A DNA stretch of 64,000 nucleotides from the NCBI GenBank assembly GCA_024711345.1, contig JANJTA010000006.1, positions 1 through 64,000 on the forward strand, given 5' to 3'. The translations under genes were made by a program, and so were the position numbers. The stretch comes from Rhodanobacter sp. Lineage in GTDB: Bacteria > Pseudomonadota > Gammaproteobacteria > Xanthomonadales > Rhodanobacteraceae. The stretch's first letter is position 1. Every line of letters begins with the position of its first letter. Shown one piece after another: positions 16,822 to 26,200 of this stretch. Below the pieces are notes generated by a model. That model saw only the letters and a program-made list of their open reading frames with translations. It ran no database searches and had not been told where the DNA came from.

Positions 16822-17387
16822 GCGTGGCCCGCGTAGCCGGACAGCTGGCGCGGGTCGACCCCGACCAGGCCGGCAGCGGCGCTCCAGCGTTCCTCCAGCG
16901 GGGTGTCGAACACCACGCGGCCGCAGGCCTCGGCGGTGAGCCAGGCGTTGGCCATCAGCTCCTGTTCCAGCTGGCCGGCGTCCCAGCCGGCGTAGCCGAG
17001 CACCATGATGGCCTGGCGCGGGCCTTCGCCGGCGGCCATCGCCACCAGGATGTCGCGCGAGGTGGTGACCGACCAGCGGTCGTTGACGCGGTAGCTGGAC
17101 TCCCAGTCGCCCGGTTCATGATGCAGCACGAAGCCGCGCTCCTGCTGCACCGGGCCGCCGATCAGCACCGGCGCATCGGCCAGTTCGCTGTCCTGGCATT
17201 CCAGTTTCATCTGCGCCAGCACGTCGCCGAAGCGGTACTCGGACAGCTGGTTCACCAGCAGGCCCACCGCGCCAGCCTCGTCGTGCTGGCACAGCAGCGC
17301 CACGCCGCGCGAAAACGGCGGATCGGCCAGGTTGGGCATGGCGATCAGGAAGTGCCCGGTGAGGGTCGGCGGCTGCACGGCGATCAT
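16818..17387 (-). CDS. yqgE: YqgE/AlgH family protein
   Basis: A 189-aa cytoplasmic protein with the DUF179 signatures LTGHFLIAMPNLADPPFSRG, GAVGLLVNQ, LIGGPVQQERGFVLH and LGYAGWDAGQLE. In Pseudomonas AlgH has been reported to affect alginate production, but the biochemical role is unclear. It is the first gene of the coupled yqgE-yqgF-pyrB run and keeps this association across gammaproteobacteria. Confidence 0.94.
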   Translation of the reverse strand: MIAVQPPTLTGHFLIAMPNLADPPFSRGVALLCQHDEAGAVGLLVNQLSEYRFGDVLAQMKLECQDSELADAPVLIGGPVQQERGFVLHHEPGDWESSYRVNDRWSVTTSRDILVAMAAGEGPRQAIMVLGYAGWDAGQLEQELMANAWLTAEACGRVVFDTPLEERWSAAAGLVGVDPRQLSGYAGHA

Positions 17388-17439
17388 GCATCCATTGTAA
17401 GCGCAGCGCGTGCCGGGCGCAGGCCTCGGTTGTCTTCGT

Positions 17440-18309
17440 TCAGCGTGTCTGCAGCACGTTGTTCGGCTGGAAGCGCCAGGTGCGGGTTATGTTGAGTTCG
17501 TCGATGCGTTCGGCGCCCCTGGGCGCCGGCGGGAACGGCGCGGCCAGGCGCACGATACGCTCGGCGGCGGCGTCCAGGATCTTCTGGCCGGAGCTCTGGA
17601 TCACCTCGATGCTCTTGATGCTGCCGTCGAGGTCGAGCACCACGGTCAGCAGCACGTCGCCGTGCAGGCCGCGGCGGCGGGCCTCCTCCGGGTAGTTGAG
17701 GTTGCCGATCCGCTCGACCCGGTCGGACCAGCCGCGCATGTAGGCGGCGTAGGCGTATTCACGCGTGCTGGCGGTGAGGTACTTCACTTTCGGCCGCTTG
17801 GCGTACTCCACCTTCTTCTGGCGCAGCTCGGCGGCCAGTTGAGCGATGGCCTGCTGGCGTTTCAGTTCGGCAGCGGTCGGGGTCTGCTCGTGCGGGTCGA
17901 CCTCGGTCTGCGCGGTGTCGCTGGTCACGCGGAATTCGCTGGTGCCACGAGTGGTGACCATGCGCGTCGGGGTGGCCTCGCGCGGACGCGGCGTGGTGGC
18001 CTCGACCGGCTGCGCGGCGATGCCGGGATCGGGCCGCGGGATCGCGCCGGAGAACAGGTCCGATGGCCGCGCCGCACGGTCGCTCTGGCCGCCGCCGGCG
18101 TTGTTGGCCTGGGCCAGGAAATCCGCCTTGTCCGGTGCCTGCCGGTTGGCCACGTTGACCAGGGTCACGTCCAGCGTGGGCAGGCTGGGCGTGGGCTTCA
18201 CGAAATGGAAGGTGATGCCCAGCAGCAGCACGCCGTGCAGCAGCAGCGAAAACAGCAAGGTGGCGCCGATCGGATCGGGCGGTGCGTTGACGGTGGCGGT
18301 GGCGCTCAC
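17440..18309 (-). CDS. tonB: Energy transducer TonB (TonB3-like)
   Basis: A 289-aa protein anchored in the inner membrane by one helix (ATLLFSLLLHGVLLLGITFHF, about residues 16-36), with a long periplasmic linker and a C-terminal TonB domain (about 205-289: YPEEARRRGLHGDVLLTVVL, then IKSIEVIQSSG and TWRFQPNN). The linker has few of the Pro-Lys/Pro-Glu repeats of classical TonB. Its place beside gshB and the pil-chp genes matches tonB3 of Pseudomonas aeruginosa, which is needed for twitching, so a role in pilus function is as likely as iron uptake. The GTG start overlaps the gshB stop by four bases. No exbB/exbD is next to it. Confidence 0.9.
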   Translation of the reverse strand: MSATATVNAPPDPIGATLLFSLLLHGVLLLGITFHFVKPTPSLPTLDVTLVNVANRQAPDKADFLAQANNAGGGQSDRAARPSDLFSGAIPRPDPGIAAQPVEATTPRPREATPTRMVTTRGTSEFRVTSDTAQTEVDPHEQTPTAAELKRQQAIAQLAAELRQKKVEYAKRPKVKYLTASTREYAYAAYMRGWSDRVERIGNLNYPEEARRRGLHGDVLLTVVLDLDGSIKSIEVIQSSGQKILDAAAERIVRLAAPFPPAPRGAERIDELNITRTWRFQPNNVLQTR

Positions 18310-19283
18310 GCTTGGCGGTTTCCGGAGACGTGCTGCTCGATGACGTCGAACAGCTGGCCGGCAATGTTAAGCCCGAACTGCGCGTCCAGTTCACGCGCGC
18401 AGGTCGGGGATGTGACGTTGATCTCGGTCAGGTAGTCGCCGATCACGTCCAGTCCCACGAACAGCAGGCCGCGCCGGCGCAGCTCGGGCGCCACCTGGCT
18501 CACGATCCAGCGGTCGCGCTCGGACAGCGGCACACCCACGCCGCGGCCGCCGGCCGCGAGGTTGCCGCGGAATTCGTCGCCTTGCGGGATGCGCGCCAGC
18601 GCGTACGGCACCGGTTCGCCGTCCACCACCAGGATGCGCTTGTCGCCGGCGCTGATCGCGGGAATGAACTTCTGCGCGACGGTGAACTGCCGCCCTTCGC
18701 CATGGGGGCCGCCGCCGAGCAGGGTTTCCAGCATCGAATTGAGGTTGCCGTCGCCGACCCTGGCCCGGAAGATGCCACGCCCGCCCATGCCGTCCAGCGG
18801 CTTCAGCACCACTTCGCCGTGCTCGGCGGTGAACTGGCGCAGTTCGCCCGCATCGCGCGAGATCAGGGTCGGCACGATGCATTGCGGGAATTGCAGCGAG
18901 AACAGCTTCTCGTTGCAGTCGCGCAGCGAGCGCGGGTCGTTGACCACCGTCACGCCGCCGCGCTGGGCCGCTTCGAGCACCATCGTGTCGTAGATGAACT
19001 GGGCGTCGACCGGCGGATCCTTGCGCATCAGCACCACGTCCAGCTCGCGCAGGTCGCGCCATTGCGCCGGCCCCAGCGTGAACCAGCGCTGCGGGTCCTC
19101 GCGCACCTCGAGCGGAGCGATCCGTGCCCAGGGCTGGCCATCGCGCAGCGCCAGGTCGCCCTGCTCGAAGTAGTGCAGCGCGTGGCCGCGGCGCTGTGCT
19201 TCCAGCAGCATCGCGAAGCTGGTGTCCTTGGCTGTCTTGATCGCGCCGATGGGGTCCATCAGCATGCCGACCGAAAGGGTCAT
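18306..19283 (-). CDS. gshB: Glutathione synthetase
   Basis: A 325-aa ATP-grasp enzyme joining gamma-glutamylcysteine and glycine to glutathione. Signatures: MTLSVGMLMDPIGAIKTAKDT at the start (only the first residues are needed), VLMRKDPPVD, NDPRSLRDCNEKL, the ATP-binding VVLKPLDGMGGRGIFR, and the C-terminal FVGLDVIGDYLTEINVTSPT. The ATG 19283 has GGAG upstream (CGGAGAACCACC). It is followed by tonB with GTGA overlap. It is divergent from pilG, as in other gammaproteobacteria. Confidence 0.96.
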   Translation of the reverse strand: MTLSVGMLMDPIGAIKTAKDTSFAMLLEAQRRGHALHYFEQGDLALRDGQPWARIAPLEVREDPQRWFTLGPAQWRDLRELDVVLMRKDPPVDAQFIYDTMVLEAAQRGGVTVVNDPRSLRDCNEKLFSLQFPQCIVPTLISRDAGELRQFTAEHGEVVLKPLDGMGGRGIFRARVGDGNLNSMLETLLGGGPHGEGRQFTVAQKFIPAISAGDKRILVVDGEPVPYALARIPQGDEFRGNLAAGGRGVGVPLSERDRWIVSQVAPELRRRGLLFVGLDVIGDYLTEINVTSPTCARELDAQFGLNIAGQLFDVIEQHVSGNRQA

Positions 19284-19655
19284 GGTGGTTCTCCGAGGGT
19301 GGCGCGCCGTGGGGCCGGCAGGCGTCGCAAGGCGGTTATGTCCGGCCGATATACTAAGGCGACGCCGATCGGGGCGCCGAATTGCGACGAAGCCGGCAGA
19401 CCTGTGCTGTCGCCGATGGCCAGATGGTGCCACTATGGGTCACCCGGCAACGGAGGCCCGCGCGGCGTTGATTATTGCTTGACAGTCTTGGCGGGCAGGC
19501 GGTAAACAGCAAAGCCACTGGATTCACCGTCTTAGCGCGGTTGTTGCTGGTCGTTTCGACATCTTTTACGTGCGCACCATCCGGCATGACCATTGCATGC
19601 CTTGGTGACTATCCTGAGCTCGGGGCGGGCCGCAGGGGGAGTAGTGAATTTGAAC
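19284..19655. promoter_or_regulatory. Divergent gshB-pilG control region
   Basis: This 372-bp gap carries the promoters of gshB and of the pil-chp operon. A good sigma70-like pair for pilG is TTGACA at 19479-19484 and TAAACA at 19503-19508, spacer 18 bases. No gene is supported in the gap. Confidence 0.5.
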
Positions 19656-20054
19656 ATGAGCGCTAACGAGTTGGACGGTCTGAAAGTCATGGTGATCGAC
19701 GACTCGAAGACCATCCGCCGCACGGCGGAAACCCTGCTGAAAAAAGAGGGCTGCGAGGTGCTGACCGCGGTCGACGGTTTCGAGGCGCTCGCCAAGATTT
19801 CCGACCAGAAGCCCGCCATCATCTTCGTCGACATCATGATGCCGCGGCTGGACGGCTACCAGACCTGCGCGCTGATCAAGAACAATCCGCAGTTTCGCGC
19901 CACGCCGGTGATCATGCTGTCCTCCAAGGACGGCCTGTTCGACAAGGCGCGCGGCCGCATCGTCGGCGCCGAACAATACCTGACCAAGCCGTTCACCCGG
20001 GACGAGTTGCTTGGCGCCATCCATCGCCACGTCAGCACGGTATCGAGCCACTGA
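19656..20054 (+). CDS. pilG: Pil-Chp response regulator PilG
   Basis: A 132-aa single-domain receiver. VMVIDDSKTIRRTAETLLKKE has the acidic pocket, FVDIMMPRLDGY the phosphoacceptor aspartate, and LTKPFTRDEL the lysine. The DSKTIRRTAE start is a hallmark of PilG. PilG promotes pilus extension and links the chemosensory array to cAMP and pole control in Pseudomonas. The start is uncertain: GTG at 19644 would add four residues, but AGGGGGAG is only two bases from it, while the ATG at 19656 is 14 bases away. First gene of the pilG-pilH-pilI-pilJ-chpA-chpB-chpC operon. Confidence 0.93.
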   Translation: MSANELDGLKVMVIDDSKTIRRTAETLLKKEGCEVLTAVDGFEALAKISDQKPAIIFVDIMMPRLDGYQTCALIKNNPQFRATPVIMLSSKDGLFDKARGRIVGAEQYLTKPFTRDELLGAIHRHVSTVSSH

Positions 20055-20076
20055 CTGAAGATTCCGAGGGGGACCA

Positions 20077-20448
20077 GTGGCCACCATTCTCATCATCGAC
20101 GACTCGCCGACCGACGTGCGCGTATTCACCACGTTGCTTGAGCGGGCCGGGCATCAGATCGTTGCCGTCAGCACCGCCGAGGAGGGCATCGAGCGCGTGC
20201 GCGCCGACCTGCCCGACCTGGTCATCATGGACGTGATCATGCCCGGCATGAACGGGTTCCAGGCCACGCGTACGCTCACGCGCGACCCCAAGACCCAGAA
20301 TGTGCCGATCGTGATGATCACCACCAAGTCGATGGAGACCGATCGTGTGTGGGGCCTGCGCCAGGGCGCCCGTGCGTTCATCACCAAGCCGGTGAACGAG
20401 AAAGAGCTGCTGGCGTGCATCAACGAATTGCTGCCGAGCGAGAAATGA
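20077..20448 (+). CDS. pilH: Pil-Chp response regulator PilH
   Basis: A 123-aa stand-alone receiver: TILIIDDSPTDVRVF, LVIMDVIMPGMNGFQ with the phosphoacceptor, and AFITKPVNEKEL. PilH counteracts PilG and is thought to act as phosphate sink or to favour retraction. The GTG start has GAGGGGG at good distance. It ends inside the pilI start codon (ATGA). Confidence 0.94.
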   Translation: MATILIIDDSPTDVRVFTTLLERAGHQIVAVSTAEEGIERVRADLPDLVIMDVIMPGMNGFQATRTLTRDPKTQNVPIVMITTKSMETDRVWGLRQGARAFITKPVNEKELLACINELLPSEK

Positions 20449-20984
20449 ACCCGTCCGTCAACCGCACTCCGTTCGAGATCCTGGCCCGTTACGAGCGACT
20501 GTCGCTGGCCCATGCATCGGATACGCGGGACAAGCTGGAAGCGCCCGGGTTGTGGCGCGGCATCGGTTTCCGGGTCGGTTCGCGCCTGCTGGTCAGCGGC
20601 ATCGACGAGATCAACGAACTGCTGGCGGTGCCGGTGCTCACCCCGGTGCCGGGCACCCAGCCGTGGCTGCTCGGCGTGGCGAACGTGCGCGGCAACCTGG
20701 TGCCGGTGATCGACTTCGGCCGTTTCCTGTTCGGCGAACGCACCCAGTACACCGACCGCAGCCGCCTGCTGATCGTGCGCCAGGGCGGCGGCAACGTGGC
20801 GCTGCTGGTGGACGAGGTGTTCGGCCAGCGCACGGTGGACGAGGAACAGCGACGCGAGGCGGGGCGCGAGGAAGATCCGCGACTGGCCCGTTTCGTCGAC
20901 AGCCGGGTAGGTGAGCAGCAGTTGGCCGTCTTCAGCATGAACCGGCTGGTACGCGCACCGGATTTCCGGCAGGCCGCGGCCTGA
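20445..20984 (+). CDS. pilI: CheW-like adaptor PilI
   Basis: A 179-aa CheW-domain protein that couples the receptor PilJ to the kinase ChpA. Typical features are FRVGSRLLVSGIDEINELL, the TPVPGTQPWLLGVANVRGNL segment (CheW core, around residues 62-80) and LVPVIDFGRFLFG, followed by ALLVDEVFGQRTV. Its ATG overlaps the pilH stop by four bases. A 127-bp gap then separates it from pilJ. Confidence 0.94.
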   Translation: MNPSVNRTPFEILARYERLSLAHASDTRDKLEAPGLWRGIGFRVGSRLLVSGIDEINELLAVPVLTPVPGTQPWLLGVANVRGNLVPVIDFGRFLFGERTQYTDRSRLLIVRQGGGNVALLVDEVFGQRTVDEEQRREAGREEDPRLARFVDSRVGEQQLAVFSMNRLVRAPDFRQAAA

Positions 20985-21111
20985 CCCCGGGCGGGCTGCA
21001 GTGACATGAAGGTTCGGCGCCCGCGCGGGCCGGAAACTTGGGGCAACCATTCCCTGGCCGGTACCCGCTGTGCGGGGCCGGCAGCGTAATCAGCTAGACG
21101 ATGAGGTGAAC

Positions 21112-23142
21112 ATGAGCACTACAGGGGGCGTCAGCAGGGAACGCGGGTATACCGCACTCATTGTCCTGCTGCTGATTGCGATCGGTTTCGCGGCGCTGGA
21201 CTTTTTCCTGCTCAACCAGAAGAACGGCGAGGACCGCCAGGCGATCGCGCTGACCACGCAAATCCAGGTGCTGTCGCAGCAGACCGCGAAATTCGCGCTG
21301 GAGTCGGCAGACGGCAACACCGACTCCTTCAAGGAGCTCGAGTCCACCCGCAACGCGATCGACTCCGCCGTGCAGCGGCTGGGCAAGGGCGATCCCAAGA
21401 GCGGCATGCAGCCGTACTCGGACAACAACGCCACGCCCGCCGGCCGCGCGGTGAGCGCGCTGGAGGCGTCGTGGAAGCAGCTCGATGCCGATATCGGCAA
21501 GATCCTCTCCAACAAGGCGGTGGTGCTCGATTCCGGCCAGCGCGCGAGCACGCTGGCGCAGCAGATGCCGCTGCTCAACTCGAGCATGGAGCAGGTCGTC
21601 AACATCCTGCAGCAGCGCAACGGCAGCTCCGAGCAGATGCTCGGCACCTCGCGCCAGATGCTGTCCGCCGACCGCATCATCCGCCGCGTGCAGGAAGTGC
21701 TGCAGGGCGGCGACAGCGCCCAGTCGGCGGCTGACGGTTTGTCGCGCGACGCGCAGCTGTACGGCAGCGTGCTGAAGGGCCTGATCGAGGGCAACCCCGA
21801 CAGCGGCGTGCGCCCGATCAACGACGCCAACGCGCGCAAGATCCTCACCGACATGGACGCCAGCTGGGCCCAGCTGGCCGATCCAGTGGCCAAGCTGGTC
21901 GCCGCCGCCGGCAACATCGCCGACGTGAAGCGTGCGGGCAACCAGGCCTCGCTGGATTCGCAGACCGTGCTGCTGCGCGCGAACGACCTGTCCGAGCAGA
22001 TCGGCAAGCTGCCGCTGCGCCGGCTGTTCCCGAACGTGTGGTGGGGCCTGCTCGGCGCGATCGCCGCGGTGGCGTTCGCGCTGTTGCTGGTCATCACCCT
22101 GGTGCGCGACCAGCGCCGCCGGTTCGCCCAGAGTACCGAGCTGAACCAGCGCAACCAGGAGGCGATCATGCGCCTGCTGGACGAGATGGGCTCGCTCGCG
22201 GAAGGCGACCTGACCGTGAAGACCACGGTGTCGGAGGACATCACCGGCGCCATCGCCGACTCGGTGAACTACGCCATCGACGAGCTGCGATCGCTGGTGA
22301 CCACCATCAACGAGACTTCCGAGCAGGTCTCGTCCTCGGCGCAGGAAACCCAGACCACCGCCCGCCACCTGGCCAACGCGGCCGAGCAGCAGGCGCAGCG
22401 GATCAGCACCGCGACCTCGGCGATCAACCAGATCGCCAGTTCGATGGACGACGTGTCGAAGAACTCCGCCGAATCGGCCGACGTGGCCGAGCGCTCGGTG
22501 AAGATCGCCTCGCACGGCGCCGAGGTGGTGCGCGAGACGATCTCCGGCATGGACTCGATCCGCGACCAGATCCAGGAAACCTCCAAGCGCATCAAGCGGC
22601 TGGGCGAGTCCTCGCAGGAGATCGGCTCGATCGTGGAACTGATCAACGACATCGCCGAGCAGACCAACATCCTGGCCCTGAACGCGGCGATCCAGGCGGC
22701 TTCGGCCGGCGAGGCGGGCCGCGGCTTCGCGGTGGTGGCGGACGAAGTGCAGCGACTGGCCGAACGCTCCACCAGCGCGACCAAGCGCATCGAGACGCTG
22801 GTGCAGACGATTCAGTCCGATACCAACGAGGCGGTGAACTCGATGGAGCAGACCACCGCCGAGGTGGTCGCCGGTGCACGCCTGGCGGAGGACGCCGGCA
22901 GCGCGCTGGGCGACATCGAGCGCGTTTCGCACGATCTGTCCGCGCTGATTCAGAACATTTCCACGGCGGCGCGCGAACAGTCCGCGGCGGCGACCGACAT
23001 TTCGGTGTCAATGAACGCGATTCAGGAGATCACCTCACAGACCTCGCAAGGCGCGAGCCAGACCGCCGACTCGATCGGTACGCTGGCGCAATTGGCGAGC
23101 GACCTGCGGCGATCGGTGGCGCACTTCAAGCTGCCGGGTTGA
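21112..23142 (+). CDS. pilJ: Methyl-accepting chemoreceptor PilJ
   Basis: A 676-aa inner-membrane receptor of the Pil-Chp array. TM1 spans about residues 13-34, followed by a periplasmic domain with two PilJ-type helical repeats (both include a SGxxP...DNNA/NDAN-like element) and TM2 at about 308-330. A HAMP region and the signalling hairpin follow: the tip sequence is [20 protein letters not shown], then [20 protein letters not shown]. The receptor senses pilus contact with surfaces (Pseudomonas). ATG 21112 follows GAGGTGA. Possible methylation sites exist, but no cheR/pilK gene follows, unlike Pseudomonas. Confidence 0.94.
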   Translation: MSTTGGVSRERGYTALIVLLLIAIGFAALDFFLLNQKNGEDRQAIALTTQIQVLSQQTAKFALESADGNTDSFKELESTRNAIDSAVQRLGKGDPKSGMQPYSDNNATPAGRAVSALEASWKQLDADIGKILSNKAVVLDSGQRASTLAQQMPLLNSSMEQVVNILQQRNGSSEQMLGTSRQMLSADRIIRRVQEVLQGGDSAQSAADGLSRDAQLYGSVLKGLIEGNPDSGVRPINDANARKILTDMDASWAQLADPVAKLVAAAGNIADVKRAGNQASLDSQTVLLRANDLSEQIGKLPLRRLFPNVWWGLLGAIAAVAFALLLVITLVRDQRRRFAQSTELNQRNQEAIMRLLDEMGSLAEGDLTVKTTVSEDITGAIADSVNYAIDELRSLVTTINETSEQVSSSAQETQTTARHLANAAEQQAQRISTATSAINQIASSMDDVSKNSAESADVAERSVKIASHGAEVVRETISGMDSIRDQIQETSKRIKRLGESSQEIGSIVELINDIAEQTNILALNAAIQAASAGEAGRGFAVVADEVQRLAERSTSATKRIETLVQTIQSDTNEAVNSMEQTTAEVVAGARLAEDAGSALGDIERVSHDLSALIQNISTAAREQSAAATDISVSMNAIQEITSQTSQGASQTADSIGTLAQLASDLRRSVAHFKLPG

Positions 23143-23245
23143 CATCAGCCGTGGCGGTTTTCGGTTGGATTGAAAAAAGCACAAGACAGGGGGCAGTCTC
23201 GCTGGTTGCAGGATGCTTGCGTTGTGCAACCGTTGAGAGAGGCGC

Positions 23246-26200
23246 ATGAGACTTCAAGACCACATCGATTTCACCACGCTGCAATGGGTCAAGCCGGAAC
23301 TCGACGACACCTTGTCGATCGCCCGCGAGGCGCTGGAGTCGTACGTCGACAACCCGGGCAAGCGCGACTACATGCGCACCTGCGTGGATCATCTGCACCA
23401 GGTGCAAGGCACCCTGCAGATGGTCGAGCTGTACGGCGCGGCGATGGTGACGGCGGAAATGGAGGCGCTTGCGCTGGCTCTGCTGGCGGACAAGGTCACC
23501 TACCGCGAAGAAGCCTACGCCGCGTTGATGCGCGGCCTGATGCAGCTGCCCGACTACCTGGAACGGCTTTCCAGCGGTCACCGCGACGTGCCGGTGGTGC
23601 TGCTGCCGCTACTCAACGACCTGCGCGCCAGCCGCGAACTGGAACCGCTGCCCGAATCGGCGATGTTCCACCCCAACCTGGACGCGTTCCTGCCGGAACA
23701 GGCGCCGGCGGCGATGAGCGAAGCCTACGCCGAGACGCACCGCGGCGAGCTGGTGGAGCTGCGCCTGCGCTTCCAGCAACAGCTGCTGGGCTGGTTCCGC
23801 GGGCAGAACGCCGCGCAGCAACTGGTCAACATGCGCAAGACCCTGCTGGCGATCGCCGCGCGCTGCCATCAAGTGCACGGCCGGCGCCTGTGGTGGATCG
23901 CCGCCGGCGTGCTGGAAGGCCTGGAACAGGGCGTGCTGAAGGGGCAGGCCGGCGAAATCCGCCAACTGATCGGCAAGGTCGACCGCAACATCCGGCTGCT
24001 GATCGAACAGGGTGAAGCCAGCCTGCGCGGCGGCGACGCGGACGACGTGGCGCGCAAGCTGCTCTACATCGTGGCGCAGGCCAAGCAGCGCAGCCCGCAG
24101 ATGGAGCTGTTGCGCGACACGTACGCGCTGGACACGCTGCTGCCCGACGCCGGCGAGCTGGAGCATGCGCGCGGCTCGATGGCCGGGCACAATCGCGCGC
24201 TGCTCGATTCCGTCTCGCGCGCGCTGAAGGACGACCTGCTGCGCGTCAAGGAGGCGCTGGACCTGTTCCTGCGTCAGCAGAACGGCGACCCGGGCCAGTT
24301 GGCCGCGCAGGGCGAGGTGCTCGAGCGCGTGGGCGACACGCTCGGCATGCTGGCGCTGGCGGTGCCGCGCCGGGTGGTTGTCGAGCAGCGCCGGGTGCTC
24401 GACGAGATCGCCACCCGCATGCGTCCGGCCGACGAGGAAACCCTGCTCGACGTGGCGGGCGCGCTGTTGTACGTCGAGGCGTCGCTGGACGACCACATCG
24501 AAAGCCTGGGCTCCGAGGACGAGGCGGATACCAGCCAGGCCATGCCCAGCCTGCCGCGCAGCGAGGCGCTCGGCGTGGTCACCACGCTGATGCAGGAGGC
24601 GATCGCCAACACCGGCAAGGTCAAGGACGCGATCGTCGCGTTCGTCGAATCCGGCTGGGAACATGGCCGCCTGGCCGGTGCACCGGCGCTGATGGACGAA
24701 GTCGCCGGTGCCATGCACATGCTGTCGTCGCCGCGCCCGGCCGAGCTGGCCCAGGGCGTGGGCCGCTTCATCGGCAACGAACTGCTGGATGACCGGCGCG
24801 TACCGAGCGGGGCGCAGATGGACCAGCTGGCCGATGCCCTGGCGGCGCTGGAGTATTACCTGGAAGCGGCACGCGAGCATCGCGGCGGCCTGGAGCACAT
24901 CCTCGACGTGGCCGAGCACAGCCTGAGCCTGCTCGGCTACTGGCCGCTGCCGTCGGCGCGCGCGGCCGTTGCGCCGCCGGCGTCCGCGGCGGCGCCGGTC
25001 GAATTCGCGGCGGCGGACGAGGAACACCCGGAATTGTCCGAGTCGGTCAGCCTGCTGGCGGGTGAGGACCTGGGGCGTCTCTTCGTGGGCGACAGCCAGC
25101 CGCCAGCCCCCGCCGCCCACGACTTGGGCGGCCTGCGTCTGGCGCAGACCGAAACCGCCGCTCCGGCCGGCGGGGATCGCGCCGCGGCCGACACCGCCGG
25201 CGAGGATTGGATCGAGATCGAGGAAGAGGTGGTCGAGCAGGTACCGGTGCGCGACGCGCTGGCCGACAACACCAGCTTCAACGTCAACGCCGAGGGCATC
25301 GACGACGATATCCGCGAGATCTTTCTCGAGGAGATGCAGGAGGAGATCGACAACCTGCGCAGCGCCGAGCAGCTTTGGCTGGCCGACCCCGCGCAGAACG
25401 CGTCGCTGGTCGGCATCCGCCGCTCGTTCCACACGTTGAAGGGCTCGGGCCGGCTGGTCGGCGCGGGCGTGCTGGGCGAGTTCGCGTGGAAAGTGGAGGA
25501 CATGCTCAACCGCGTACTGGACAGCACCATCCAGCCGGACGCAAACGTGCAGGCGCTGGTGCGCCATGCGATCGATGCGCTGCCGCAGCTGCTGGCCGCG
25601 CTCAAGGGTGAAGGCACGCCGGGCGCACCGCTCGGCGCGATCATGCATACCGCCGAACAGCTCGCGGCCGGCAATCCGGCGCGGGTGGAGGAGCACGCAC
25701 CGCGCGCCATGGAGACGGTGCGTCGCCTCGTGCGCCGGCGGGTGCCGCGTCTCGACACAGCGATCGACGCCATACCCACGGCTGGCCTGGCCGGCGTGGG
25801 CGCCGCGCCCGCCGCCGCGGAGCCGGCCGAAGCCGAGCGCGCCGCCGAGATGCCGATGATGCCGCCGGTGGACCCGGTGCTGCTGGAGATCCTGCGCAGC
25901 GAGGTGGCGCAGTATCTGCAGACCATCCGCGCCGCGATTCAGCGCAGCGACGACGAATTGCCGATCGGCGAGGAGCTGCTGCGCGCCGTGCACACGCTGC
26001 ACGGGGCGATCGCGATGGTCGACATTCCGCTGCTGACGCAGCTGCTGTCGCCGCTGGAGGGTCTGTTCAAGCGCCTGCGTGCCGCCAACCTGCCACTGTC
26101 GTCCGAGGGCCTGCGCCTGCTGGGCCAGGCGGTCGAGGTGGTCGATCGCGTGATGGGCCAGTTCGATGCGGCCGAGCCGCAGCTGCCGGAAACCGACGCG